In this document: one piece after another, positions 26,301 through 37,867 of the stretch
Layout: every line of letters begins with the position of its first letter
Position numbering within the stretch: the stretch's first letter is position 1
Assembly: GCA_947650365.1 (NCBI GenBank)
Contig: OX393551.1
Location: 62,365,173-62,429,172 of the forward strand
From: Chamaelirium japonicum
Lineage: Eukaryota > Streptophyta > Magnoliopsida > Liliales > Melanthiaceae
Reading direction: 5' to 3'
Length of the DNA: 64,000 nucleotides
Program-made: the position numbers and the translations under genes
The notes under the pieces: model-generated
What the model saw: only the letters and a program-made list of their open reading frames with translations
Database searches by the model: none
What the model was told of the DNA's origin: nothing

Positions 26301-29300
26301 AGAAACCATAGATTGCGCAAAGCGTTAAGACGCTGCATTGCTTTCCTACCGGTCTTGCATACCTTATAAAACTAATGAGGGGAATCTTTATACCATCCTC
26401 TGAGTCATACTTTAAAATTTATTTGGAGATATTGAGTTTCACCCACCAGATCCATAGGCATCTCAACCAATCGGAAGGTTGCTTAAGTAGATCCAATAAG
26501 TATGATACAGAATTTTACAATTGTACATCGTCGAACTGCTTTGTTCCATCAATATGATTGGGTCCCAATCTGACTCACTCTATGTGAAGCACAAAGAAAA
26601 AACACAAGATATATCCTTAATAGACTTCTAAAGGATAAGAAAACCATGTAGTGTTTTCTAAGCAACTTCATTTTGTGATGGAACTCCACTGACATATTCT
26701 TTCACGGATGACTGTTATTCAGACCCAATGCCTGCACATGAGTACTTTACATGTTGCAACAAGTAAAAAGTATTCGGCTACAATACCCAAGTTACGTGAA
26801 TGATATTACTTATTGCAAATTAACCCAGATCTTCTGAGTATAAGGTGCAACATACCTGTGGCGTTCCTTCAGACCGGTTCCATCTTTCCATGAGGTTGAT
26901 TATCCTGGTGTGTAATTTGTTTATAAGGTCATATTTCTTGATTAATGGAAAAATTAACATTAGTTCACATGTGAACATGAACATGAGCAACCAAAGAAAA
27001 AGATTCTTAAGGAACGCATGGTCATAGAATGTACAAATGCAGAAATACAAACTAGGTCATGCCTGTGAGATGTATCATTCATGTAGAATATTGGAGGGCT
27101 TGTATCCAAACAGATTGCATGGAACTGATTGCTGTCTGCACAGGTTAATCGAGCAAAAGATGCAAAATCACGATTTCTAATGGCTTCTTCCATTTGCAAT
27201 ATTCGACTAGGAGCTACCACCTGACAAAGCACAAAAGAGAATACGCTACTAAGATACGTTAGAGTTAGTATCAACATGTTTGCGTGTTTCAATAAGGATA
27301 GTTAATCCGCAATGCCAAATAATCAACAAAGAAAAGCATATTACTCTTGAAAATATGAAGGCTTGAAATCAATAAAAATAGAATTTCAATTACTAGGATG
27401 TAGAAGCAGATAAATTATATGCCCTTAAAAATAAAAAGGAGAACCACGACCTTTGAAAAGATGAGAATATAAAGATACCTTGGCCCTGTATTCTAAAAGA
27501 GCACTAGTCTCAACACTGTCATGCATACCACTGGTGCTACTTGTATCCTTCTGCCTCGAACTCACCTGAAATCAAACACATTGGCCCACTGAACCACATA
27601 ACAACGTGCAAATAATAAATTATATGACAAAGGAATTGTCATTCATGATAGCCAGCTAACAACTATGGTAGCTAATAGCTTATTATAATATTTAAAACAA
27701 GTAACTAAAGCCGATGTCTACATAAAAGAACTACTGTCACATAACAATTCATAAGCGTAATGGAACCTGCATGGAGGCTAGTATAAAGCAACATAAATTA
27801 TATAATTATTAGAATACAGCTCAACTAAGTGAGCAATCAATTGGAGTGTGGAGTAAATCTAGAAACACGATTTTACCCTAAAGACCCACCACCGTCATGT
27901 AATCCGGCAACTTAGACTAGAATTAGTTTAGTTGTAGGTTTAGATCAAGTTCAATGTGTGTGTGTGTGTATAGGGCTGTTAGGTCGAGCTGTGAGCTGCC
28001 GGTTTAGAAAGTGAGCTGCGCTCACTTTGACCCCCCTAGAAGTTTTAGAATTTGATGAAATTTGGTAAGGGTGTTGTCTAGGGTAAGATGATCATCCTCA
28101 CCAATTTTCATCAAATTCCAAAACTTCTAGGGTCATCAAATGATCGAAGCAAAATCTGTCGTCCGCAGTCACCGTTATAATCTGCAAATTTTGCTTCGAC
28201 CATTTGATGACCCTAGAAGTTTTGGAATTTGATGAAAATTGGCAAAGCTGATCATCTTACCCTAGACAACACCCTCACCAAATTTTATCAAATTCTAAAA
28301 CTTCTAGGGGGGTCAAAGTGAGCGCAGCTCACATTCTCCTCCGACAGCTCATAGCTCACTGTAACATTCCTTTTTTATATTTTATTTAATTATTAATATT
28401 TATTTATATATTTATTATATATTTAATTAATTAAAACATACACTCGCTTAAGGTTTACACCTCACGCCTCAAGGCTTTGACCAGCAAAACGCCTTCGCAT
28501 CTGAAAACTTTGACTAGGACACTTCAGACCATCTAATCTATTAAAATATTAGTTTGCATCTTCACAACCGTCCATACAAAGGTGTGATCAAGGTTATCAT
28601 AGATGCTCTCTTCCCATATTATCCCATGTTTCTCTCCCAAAACGATCGCATCCATTCTGATCTCTCTCTTCCCCACAATCTCTCCCCCATTCTGATCCCT
28701 CTCTCTCTCTTCCATCTCTCTCTCTCTGTCTCTCTTCCCCACGATCTCTCCCTCTCCATCTCTCTCTCCCCCCATTATGATCTCTCACTTTTCCCCACGA
28801 TCTCTCTCTCCGTCTCTCTCTTCACCACGATCTCTCTCTCTCCGTCTCTCTCTCTCTTCACCACGATCTCTCTCTCCGTCTCTCTCTTCCCCAATGGGGG
28901 GGTCGCGCCGAAGGCTCCCACTTCGTGCCAATCGGCACGCCAGCACGGGCATGCACTAGTGTGTGTGTGTGTGTATATATATGGGTCGAGATCCGTGGAC
29001 ATTAAATTTTAACATGTCGTCAAGTAAACCAAAATGAAGGTATTAGAATTCGCTGATTTTTTGTGAGGATGTTCAACTGGCCACATATGGCAAATCCACA
29101 AAAAATCAATCAATCCTGAAACCTCAAGATGCGACAAATGTGATGAGGTTTATCAACTGTTCGTTTTAACCATTGATTTGAGGAGCACACTTGATGCAAC
29201 TAAAGGTTTTAGAATTTATTGATTTTTTATGAATATGCCATCTATGACAAGATAAGCATCCTTGCAAAAATTAAGCAAATTCTAAAACCTCCATGTAGGT

Positions 29301-29362
29301 TTACTTGACTACATGTAAAAATTACATATCCACGAATCCCAACCCTATACATGTATATGTAT

Positions 29363-29402
<40 letters not shown>

Positions 29403-32400
29403 GAGAAACTTCAGTTCACATATTTTGAGTCTTCAAGTTTGCAGGTTTGGATAAATTTCATTTCATATAGTTGGAGTCCTTTAATTCAATCGTTCATTGG
29501 CGGTTAATTTTTAAATATTACAAAGCCTTAATTGCATAATTACTAGTTATTTTATAAGTAACCAATTTTGGATCCTGTAATTGCCACAAACATTTGACCA
29601 ATTCTTGAGTTCTAGTAATTCAACATAAGCTTATAATATATATTTATGTGGTGTCTCAAGGAAGTGTTAAGAGACCAAATGGGCCAATTTTCACTAAGTT
29701 ACAATGGATTGAAAGCATTAATCAAGGAATAAGAATCTAGAAGATTTTTATCTGTTCTTTAGTTATATACCCTTTCGTCCAATCGTAGGATTGCTAGGTT
29801 ATCTCAGCGGTTTAAATTCAAACTAGGGTTTTAAGGATTTAAGTACGAATCTAACATATGTAGAAGATTAGTTGTATAAACTAATTAATAGACAAATATA
29901 ACTAATTATCTTTTGTCTGAGATTTACTTCCTCAAATCCTCTCTAAAATCAGGGATAGTAACATTGCAAATTATCACCCTCGTACAAATCAATTCCCATG
30001 AAGGATAATCTTGAGAGCAGAGAAATTTAAATATAACTACTTAAAGTTATAAGAGATAATAGAATCCATGGGGCAAAACCAATCATAATACCTTTCACGC
30101 AAGCGCGCGCACACACACACATGAGGTATGTTTATCTACAAGTGAAAATATTAAACAATACATTGTAAGAATGTAAAATTTGTACAATGTAAGGACTATA
30201 TAGACTATACAATGATGTATATTCATGATACAATCCCTAAGATGCACCAGAAACAAAATAAGAGCTGAAGAGTGTCTCCTCAACAAGCCTATGTGAACAT
30301 AATTTATCAAATCTCTCCCACTACATCCACCATTATGAATTCCACCTGCATTAATTTCAACTATCCAAATCGTTGACTTGTAGAAATATTTACATCATCG
30401 AAATGCTTTGTCAAAGCCTCTTTCGCATCCAAAACCTTGTGGTTCTATCTTAAATCTTCATGAGTGAAGTTTTCTTGGTATTGTAAGTACATGGTTATGG
30501 CCCTCAACGAATGCACTGACAATTCAATTTGCGATTGACTGACACCTCACGACACTTAATTTTGCCTTGCAACCCACACATACAAACCTCTATTTCTTGC
30601 AAGTTGAATGAAATTGGTTAATTTGTCCATGGTCATTCAATTTCTTTAACTCTCTCTTTTGATAAGCACCATCTGTGTCTCCTTCCTTGTTACAAACTAG
30701 TTGTTTTCAATAATAATTCATTTGCCCAATTTTTTATTTTAACAAATTCTCATAAACCCAACTTCTTTTGCAGATGCATTGTAAAATGATGTGTCATTTA
30801 TTGAGCCTGCCTAACTTTTCTAGTAATTAAAATTTTGAGGATTATATAATTCAACACAAGTATTCTTCTATCCTATGTTTAGTACATTGAAAAGATAACA
30901 AAGCAAATCGTTGAGAATCTACAAACATTAAGTATCGGTTATAGAAGAATCAATGTTGCTCCAATGAATTCCTAAAATTAAAAGCACTTTCAGATATAAA
31001 AATTAATCAACGAAACGCATACAAAAATTTAAAGAATCAATAACATTATTACATTAAAAATATAAAATTTTATAGTCATAAACTTAACCTAACCAAAATG
31101 GCAAGTCACAGATCCCCTACCTCCTTTTGGTTTTTGGGGATAAACCTCAGAAAACTCGAGAGAGCAACCAAAATATAAAACTATGGAAACCATAACTCAA
31201 GGCTAAACTACCTGTGAAATTTAGACCATATATACACATCATAGCGACAAGATGGGATTTAATTATCTGAATGTCAACTCATATGATCATATCGTAAAGA
31301 GAAACTTTATCTTGAATCTAAATAACTCGATTGAAAAAGAAAGTATCATTATATTAAAAAAAACTCATAAATTTACCAATTTCAATACCACAATTTCCAA
31401 GTATAGGATAATACCCACTACTGCTTACAACATAATCTGAACCTAAAGTAGATTGATGCTTCAAGAATGAAACAAGCAAAGAAAAATAAAAAAGGATCAA
31501 AAAAGGATAAGATTACAAAGCACTAATGGATCCATTCAAGTAATCAGGAGCAAGCAGATGAATGTAAAAATTTTATGGAAAATTAATCAGCGGGACGATG
31601 AGTTATGGGTTCCATTGGATGATAGTGGTATGGTTAAGTGGTGAAAATCGGTCAAAAGCCTAAAGCTTTTACCACATTCTTAGAATAGAAAAGAAAAAAG
31701 AAAAAAAATCTCAAGAACCATATTTGCCAGAGTTTAGATCGCGCCGTTGACGGGAAATTTGAGCATGTCAGGGGCGGAGGAAATTTTGGGGTTCATTGTG
31801 AGATTAAACTCAAAATATGGAAATTTTGGGGGCATTATTCTCCAGCAAAATTTGGGTACCACTCAACAACAAATTTTGGGGTTCACCGGTACAATACTCA
31901 CAACTAGTGTAATACAACAGTGAACAACGAAAGAATCTAAGGACATGGCTTTTGTGGAAAAGGAACCCAGGCAACTGCCTATCAAGCAATATAATTCAAA
32001 GACGTACAAAACCACTTACCACTGCTATGATAATAACTATATCATTCCAATGTGTGTCACTAGCAAGTTGAATTGCTTTGCTATCACTTCCATGAGCATC
32101 CTGAGAATACAATAACATCTAAATCAAAAGAGCAGTTGATCACATAAGGGGCACTCTTCTATTCACATTCTGGTGCCAGCATTGGTAGTGTAATACATTT
32201 GTAATCGCTTCATTGTCTTACATTTCCCATGGTCCACTTGACAAATCCACCATACAGACTTCGACATGCACTGCCTGAACCTTGCCTGAAAAAAAAAATG
32301 CATCAACTCAAATTTGCATACCAATGACATATGCAACCATGTTGATCGTTAATTGAACAAGGTGCAACTCTGTTAGGAATAGTTTATAGAATGAGATAAT

Positions 32401-35400
32401 GTAGACATATACATGGTGAAACATATATTTTGTGCAAGCATACAGAACAAGAGCATCTATAAAAAGTGGCACTACAAATCGAAAGATATTAAACATGCCA
32501 ACAAAAACTCACCTCGCAATAGTGGAAAGTTCATCAAGTTCTTCCTTCACATTCATTAGTTTTGCAAGAGAGTAAACTACAAACAAAAAGATTTTGGTTA
32601 GAATTAAAAACAAAGGATTGAATAAAATAATCCAATTGTGTGGTGGTTATAATCAATTGAACTTGCAAATTAACTGAGCTAGAGACTGGTTTCAATGGAT
32701 TCAAAGTGGGAAGAGGTCAAAATGTGTGTTTTTTAAACAAGGCAAACAGATGATCAAGAGGTTGGGAAAATCCCAATAGGAAGATTAAACTCGATAAAAA
32801 ATTCCTAAGTCTTTCAAACATAAGAAAAGTGAGAGTGCCAGATCTCAATTTTCCAGCAGGAAAATGGAAGACGTTTGCACTCATTGAAGGCTCGGTGTAC
32901 CTACAACCATAACCGCTCCCTGCATCTTCCTCACTAAAGATTAAAATATGTAAGGTCACTGTATTCTGATTCCACTACCCATTGCTATGTAGAATCACTT
33001 TTCTTCATTTCCCTTTATTTCTGATGCTTGAAGTGTTCTTTAAAATGAAAAAGCAGCATTCTGCTAGTCTGAGGCATTTCACAAAACACTGATAACACCT
33101 CTAGTTGTCATTCTTTCCGGTTGTTTCTCCAACATTAAAAATCGATTCAAGAAAACATATGAATAAATTTTTGTACTACTAAAAAAAAGTTGAAGAGGAA
33201 GGTTGGAAAGCTAAATCTCATAGCCACGAAGCCAGATATGTAAAACCACAAGAAACAGCAATATGAGTATACAGCACACTCCTAAAGAATCTATTAGCCC
33301 ATAAACTAATGGAATTATCTTTTTTTCTAGACGGTGGTACACACTTGACCAAGGATAGTAATATTCTCTCTTAAAGAGCACTAGTTACTATCCCGTTGGA
33401 AACTAAATGTCGGAACTCAGAAGTAAAACTTGACATGCATAAGATGCCTGCCTAGCCACTCTGCGTGGTGTGACCTCTCCAAAAGAAGCCTATTATTCAC
33501 TAGGTTAGGTCTCAGATGCTTTCATTGACTTAGGGGTTTAGAGGGTTCCACTAAGTTGCATTCACTATCATGAAAGCAAAAGGCATAATTTCCTAATTTA
33601 TTAATTAATGAATGTTCTTCTTTTGGATCACACAACCCACCTTATAAAGAACCAGAATAATTTCGATGGATAGAGTTATCACCACCGGAAGGAAAACTTG
33701 GACATTGTACAAGATATGAATATATTTGAGTATGTTATGTCAGAGGAGTGGCAGTCGTCTTTGGTCCTATATCTAGCCCAATTGAAGGATAAGCTTAAGA
33801 AATGGCAAAAGGCAAACATGGAGGCTACGAACATGGTTTAATAGTTTGTTCGAACCAGTTCACCAATACCGATCTTAATTTTTGCCAATCCAAGCCGAAA
33901 GGCAACATCTTACCAAACTCAAAGTATACCCCAGTTATAATCTCTTTTCTTTTACCAAATCGGATGGATTAGATCCTAAACAGGCTGAATTAAACCTGAT
34001 TCGGTTAAATCAAACCCGAATAAGCCGAATCAGGCCTCATTAAACCCAAATTGCCCGAATCAGGCCCTAATCAAGCAAACAAGATTTGAGTTTGCCGAAC
34101 CAGGCATGATTTTCTAGGTTTTTTTGTTTTTAATATTTTTTCCAAACGATCGAACCAATTAATTTTTTTGCTCAATACGGACATGAACTCCAATTCTCAA
34201 ACGTAGGGTAGGAGCAGTGTTTTAAAAACTCGCCCCGAGGTAAGCCCAGGGAGCGTCCTGGGGCAGGGCGGTCCTAAAACGTCCGGAGCGGCTCAATCTG
34301 GGGCTTTTTTTCCTGTGGGGCTTACGCCCGAACCACTGGGGCGTACGCCCGAGACGGCTCAATCTGGGGATTTTTTCCTATGGGGCTTACGCCCGAACCA
34401 CTGGGGCGTACGCCCCAAACGCCTAGGCACGTCTTTTACGCCCCAATGATCTGGGCTTACGCCCCACTGGAGTTTGTCTGCATAATTGAAAAAAAATGAT
34501 TTGATTGCTACCGTGTGATCTTTTATATGCGTCTTACTCTCTTGGATGGCGATTATGACATTTTTGAAAACTAAAGTTGTTTTAAATTGGTTATATATCA
34601 TGTATAGAGTGATAGAATCTATGGAATATAAACGTAGATAGTTTGAATTTTGGTTAGAAATTTAAAATTAGATCTTAAATGATATTGAAAGACAATGATA
34701 AGTTCATTTTTATTATCGTTTTGTATATATTTGTGATTTATCAATCCATTTTGTAGGCTTAAATGCTTTGTTTGTTCATAATATTTTTTATTTTATTTAT
34801 TTTTAATCTATTTTCACTATTTATATAATATTTTTTATTTCTATATATTTTTTAAATTAAAAAATAAAAAATTCGTGGGGCTTACACCTCACGCCGTGGG
34901 GTTTACGCCCCGCCCCGCCTTACGCCCCCGCCTCTAAAAACACTGGGTAAGAGCTACATCATTTCCTGTATGTAGTGATGAAGATATTTGGATAACCTAA
35001 CCGTGTTGTTAGACACAAGGCTTTAGAGATTGGAGAGCATATTAACTATTAAGATGGTGGATGGGAACTCAGTTAAGAACCATGTTGATAGGATGGTTAG
35101 CCTTTAGAAGAGCTTGCGGTCCGAATGTATAGATCATATAATTGTAGATGTCAAGTTGAGTTAACAGGGAATGTGCTTAAGTAAATGATAGTTGAGTTGT
35201 TAGTATACATTAAGACAGTCATAGTTGAATTGTAAAACAAAGAGTAGCAGAAAGGACGAGAACAATCAATAGCCACCCACAAAAACTCAAACATGTTTAC
35301 CATGTAAGCACATACTTTGCTCTAAAGGATGGGAAGGCTGAATCATCTGAAATGGGTTCTGCTAAACACTTAAACTAGGCTCTTCTCTGCTCAAAATATC

Positions 35401-35971
35401 ATGTCACCAACCTTGATATGGTTCAAAAGACTAGAAGAATTTGATCGATGGCAGTCTTTGCTTACCAAGACAGGCAAAACCAGCCGCCGACGAAGCCAAG
35501 CCAGCGGCTGTAGGGAAGTTATTGTATGAATCAATGTGGACATGCAGCCTCCCCCAATCCTCCTTACGGATCCGAATACCCTTCTTCTCATCCTCAAAGT
35601 CCCCTGCCCGGCTCCGGATTTCTCTCAGACACGTCTGGTATCTCTCCCCAGAAAGGGAAATCTCCTGCACAGCCCAAAATCGAACTTTTGATCCACAGTC
35701 TAACTAACAAGACAGGATCTAAGTACAGAACTGTAAGAGCAGGAAGACCCACTACCTTTTTATTGAGCCACATTCGGTCCTTCTCGAAGCTAGGGCTGAC
35801 GGCGACGGTGGTGGTGGCGGAGAGGTGGTCCGGATCGAGCGTGATGCTGATGCTGTCGTTGATGGGGAGGATCAGGGTCTCGTCGCGCTTCCCCCAGTAC
35901 TTGATCACCGCGATGTTCGTCGGAGCTCTCGCCGTCACCAACAGAACCCATTTCTGCGACTCCCACGCCAT
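21218..35971 (-). CDS. MVD: Diphosphomevalonate decarboxylase, 10 exons, complete
   Basis: It converts mevalonate 5-diphosphate to isopentenyl diphosphate with ATP, the last step of the mevalonate pathway; plant enzymes act in cytosol/peroxisome. Exons: 35,756-35,971; 35,466-35,664; 32,513-32,576; 32,222-32,285; 32,020-32,100; 27,479-27,565; 27,063-27,220; 26,856-26,904; 21,532-21,656; 21,218-21,440. They join in phase to 1,266 nt (421 codons plus TGA), the usual plant length. Visible motifs are [15 protein letters not shown] near the N-terminus, the PTS2-like SITLDPDHL (residues 42-50), the GHMP-kinase ATP loop [12 protein letters not shown] (123-134), [12 protein letters not shown], and [10 protein letters not shown] with the catalytic Asp at about 312. 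The start is the first ATG (GCAATGGCG context) and matches the family start. Intron 7 uses a GC donor; the other introns are GT-AG. No stop or frameshift is seen. Confidence 0.95.
22060..23730 (+). mobile_element. Decayed Copia-type LTR element in MVD intron 8
   Basis: Two related ~240-280-bp blocks flank about 1.1 kb. Both contain AATTGAGGGATAT, GATCTTTGAAATCT and a TGTGTGCTGCC/TGTGTGTTGCC segment followed by TCTGATGGTTC-like ends. The left block is followed at 22,335 by TGGCATCAGAGCC, close to the initiator-Met-tRNA primer site of plant Copia elements. The right block starts TGTTAGGATAT at 23,485 after GAGAGGGAG, a polypurine tract. The internal region is too short for gag-pol and shows no domain, so this is an internally deleted remnant. 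Confidence 0.65.
23264..23323. repeat. (TA)n microsatellite
   Basis: About 30 uninterrupted TA dinucleotides lie inside MVD intron 8, in the decayed Copia element. Confidence 0.95.
26905..27062 (-). other. MVD intron 7, a GC-AG intron
   Basis: The coding strand reads TCTCACAG then GCATGACC at the donor, and CACACCAG at the acceptor. The exon phase (two bases AG before, G after, giving Arg) restores the conserved TSHRII junction. No alternative GT donor keeps the frame at this conserved position, so the intron uses the minor GC donor. Confidence 0.85.
27972..28372. mobile_element. Foldback MITE with nested palindromes
   Basis: The left arm (about 28,000-28,160) is inverted almost perfectly in the right arm (about 28,190-28,335) around a ~25-bp loop. 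The outer ends GAGCTGTGAGCTGCCGG and CCGACAGCTCATAGCTCAC also pair. Inside each arm, CCTAGAAGTTTTAGAATTTG and its near-complement CAAATTCCAAAACTTCTAGG form a second hairpin. No open frame is present. Exact ends and the target-site duplication are not resolved. Confidence 0.75.
28655..28905 (+). repeat. CT-rich minisatellite
   Basis: TCTCTCTC tracts alternate with CCCCACGATCTCTC and CACCACGATC words at irregular ~30-45-bp spacing. The apparent open frames rich in Ser-Leu-Pro or Arg-Glu-Gly come from this composition. Confidence 0.85.
28981..29347. mobile_element. Foldback MITE with ~95-bp terminal inverted repeats
   Basis: The left end GGTCGAGATCCGTGGACATT, then ACATGTCGTCAAGTAAACC and a GGTATTAGAATTCGCTGATT segment, pairs with the reverse complement of the right end (GTTTACTTGACTACATGT, then ATCCACGAATCCCAACCC). 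It sits in a TATATA-rich flank, and TA- or TATA-type duplication is possible. It has no open frame. Confidence 0.65.
32577..35465 (-). other. MVD intron 2 (2.9 kb)
   Basis: The donor GTAAGC follows the conserved FACL residues; the acceptor TGTAG precedes YSLAKLMNV. It contains a 731-bp hAT-type element. The remaining sequence has no gene; segments near 33,650-33,830 and 34,970-35,200 read faintly like decayed retroelement coding sequence, but I cannot assign a domain. Confidence 0.75.
34215..34945. mobile_element. Non-autonomous hAT-type element, 731 bp
   Basis: The terminal inverted repeats are CAGTGTTTTAAAAACTCGCC at the left and, as reverse complement, CAGTGTTTTTAGAGGCGGGG at the right. 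The flanking octamers GGTAGGAG (34,207-34,214) and GGTAAGAG (34,946-34,953) match at 7 of 8 positions, which fits the 8-bp target-site duplication of hAT elements. The ends are GC-rich with repeated GGGGCTTACGCCC and GGGGCGTACGCCC palindromic blocks; the centre is AT-rich. No transposase is present. Confidence 0.8.
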
Positions 35972-36420
35972 TGCCAGGAACAGGAACCACCGGCAAGGTG
36001 GTGGGCAGTTTTCCGGCAAGGGAGGAGGACGGAAAACCACCGGTGGGGGCGGGGGCGGGGGCGGGGGCGGGGGCGGGAGGCGAGGTGCTTTGGGCCTCCT
36101 CCGGTCTCTGCTTGTCTTGAGGATCGCCCGTGGGAAAACTAAACGGGCACGTGCATTGGGTGTGGCTGACGAGGTATGGGTATATTTACGTAATTAGCCC
36201 TGGTTGAGATCAGGCTTTCATTTGATGGACGGCTAGCAAGGCTCGTTCCTTCAGGGCCCATTCAACGGACGGTTAGGACCACAGGAGCAGTCCGACAAAT
36301 ATTAAATTGTCGCGGGCTTTGGATATCTGGCGAGGTTCAGTTTGTCCGACTCACTACCCACCCACGTGATTCACGTGTGGTTTCCTTTTATCTCACTCCG
36401 CTCTGTACACCCTGTCACTA
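35972..36420 (-). promoter_or_regulatory. MVD upstream region with G-rich 5' repeat
   Basis: This lies directly upstream of the MVD start codon. At 36,043-36,081 the plus strand has six to seven GGGGGC repeats, so the MVD sense strand is C-rich here. CACGTG-core boxes occur at about 36,149 (ACGTGC) and 36,363 (CCACGTGATTCACGTGTGG), motifs bound by plant bZIP/bHLH factors. I could not place a TATA box or transcription start. Confidence 0.45.
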
Positions 36421-36879
36421 ACCACGAAAGACGGCGTTCGGATCTCCGCCAGTCGGTCGGCCCCGGTCGATGGGCCTGGCACGTATCACAGTCGTATGCA
36501 GTCAGCTGAAGTACGATTCACTTTGGATCGCCTGCCGTCATGCGGCTGTGATGGGCGACGGCTCACTAACTAAGGAGATCCGAACTCCGAGAGACGGAGT
36601 CGTAGCGATGGCTCGCCTCTCTTGCTTCACGTTCTCCGAAGTGGGTTCGAGGGGCCGGATGAATCGGTAAAAATGGGTTGATCTTATCCGTCGGTTTTGA
36701 AATCGATGGCCGATCCTTTTCTTAAACGAGAACCCAAATGTTTATTAAAATTTTTATTAGAGTAAGGGATTGGAACGGTGCGGTTTTGGACAAAACCAAA
36801 ACCGCATTGTACCGTGACGGTGTATCATTATGTAAAACCAAAACATTTTATCGTGGTTTTCAGCTTTAAACCGTATCGC
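36421..36879. other. Intergenic stretch without a recognised feature
   Basis: The sequence between the MVD upstream region and the LTR-like repeat X holds only short open frames with no recognisable protein. I see no gene. Confidence 0.5.
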
Positions 36880-37850
36880 TGTTGTCGAGGGAAAATTTCG
36901 CTTGCTTGGATGCTCGACCTGCAAGGTAAGGAAAACGTGAGAACGGCTGAATCTGTGAGGAACGCAGACCCTCCGACGCTCAAGTCAATGATGGTTCGAA
37001 AGTTATGAGGTTTGGAAGTAGAAAAATGTCTCAATTTTTGAGTTTCAAACCTATACTTTGGAGCCGAGGATTATACCTTTATAGACCTTTTGCAGACCGC
37101 CAGAGTCTGACACATGGCCACTCTTTCCCGCACCTTCTACACCTTCATGTGCCAGTCCACATGGGCCCTTTAATGGCCTTTGTCATTTAGCTTGTCAGGC
37201 GGTGGTGGTCTAGGTTAGGTGGACATTCCTAAAGGCTCTAGTCGGGGGCATTCTAGACCGACTTTGGCCAGTGAATGTGGCTCGCAATCGTCCACGTAGT
37301 TTCAGGGGTGATGACATCTGTCGATTTGTTAGCGTCTTACTATAGGCGACCCCTGCGGGTAAGTAGGCGAACTCCTATGCTGTTATGTAATCAGGCGAGC
37401 TAATCGCGAGCTCCCGGGCAAGCTATGGGCATTGAATCTTCTGAGGGATTCTTTTAAGCTATGCCAGGGGCGACCTCTTCCGCGTGCGGTCAGGGCAAGC
37501 TGTGGGCGTTAGCCAGGAGCGATCTTTTCCGTGTGCGAGTCGATCACATATGGTCAGGGCGATCTCCCGAGGGAGCTGTGGGTGTTAGCCAGGGGCGACC
37601 TCTTCCGCGTGCGAGCCGATCGCATGCGGTCAGGGCGAGCTCCCGGGTGAGCTGTGGGTGTTAGCCAGGGGCGACCTCTTCTAAGTGCGAGCCAATCACG
37701 TGCGGTCAGGGCGAGCTCCCAGGCAAGCTGTGTCTCATAGTACCTTATAAAATAAGACCTCGAGGAAGATGCTGCTCTGTCCAAGGGACGCGGCGATCCG
37801 CTACTATAAAAGGCTTTGGCTAGACGATCCGGACTTCGGTTGGTACTACA
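36880..37850 (-). mobile_element. LTR-like repeat X, left part (interrupted by the CACTA element)
   Basis: About 36,900-37,000 is the inverted counterpart of the end of the solo LTR at 20,520-20,630 (shared GAGAACGGCTG and CTCCGACGCTCAAGT words), so a related LTR lies on the minus strand. At 37,570-37,850 the sequence GGAGCTGTGGGTGTTAGCCA onward matches 60,905-61,183 closely, and its continuation is found at 52,397-52,544, beyond the CACTA element. Internal GAGCTGTGGGTGTTAGCCAG blocks are repeated two to three times. No coding domain is seen. Confidence 0.55.
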
Positions 37851-37867
37851 CACTACAAGAAAGAGGG

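Larger units (their letters stand above)
21657..26855 (-). other. MVD intron 8 (5.2 kb)
   Basis: It is bounded by a GTATG donor after exon 8 and a CATAG acceptor before exon 9. It holds a decayed Copia-type element (about 22,060-23,730) and a TA microsatellite. The remainder, about 23,731-26,855, is AT-rich with only short random open frames; I see no gene in it. Confidence 0.8.
27566..32019 (-). other. MVD intron 5 (4.45 kb)
   Basis: It carries two foldback elements (about 27,972-28,372 and 28,981-29,347) separated by a CT-rich tract. The rest, 29,350-32,019, is AT-rich with a short CA microsatellite near 30,100 and no supportable gene. Confidence 0.75.

Noticed and set aside
28533..29012. 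Ser/Leu/Pro-rich and Arg/Glu/Gly-rich frames
   Set aside because: They come from the CT-rich tract in MVD intron 5.
36038..36040. Upstream in-frame start giving MVD a 23-residue extension
   Set aside because: The codon is GTG, not ATG; the ATG at 35,971 has a good context and matches the family N-terminus.
35526..36197. 223-codon plus-strand frame over the MVD start
   Set aside because: It is antisense to MVD exons 1 and 2, whose protein is clearly recognisable on the minus strand, and it ends in a GC-repeat glycine run.
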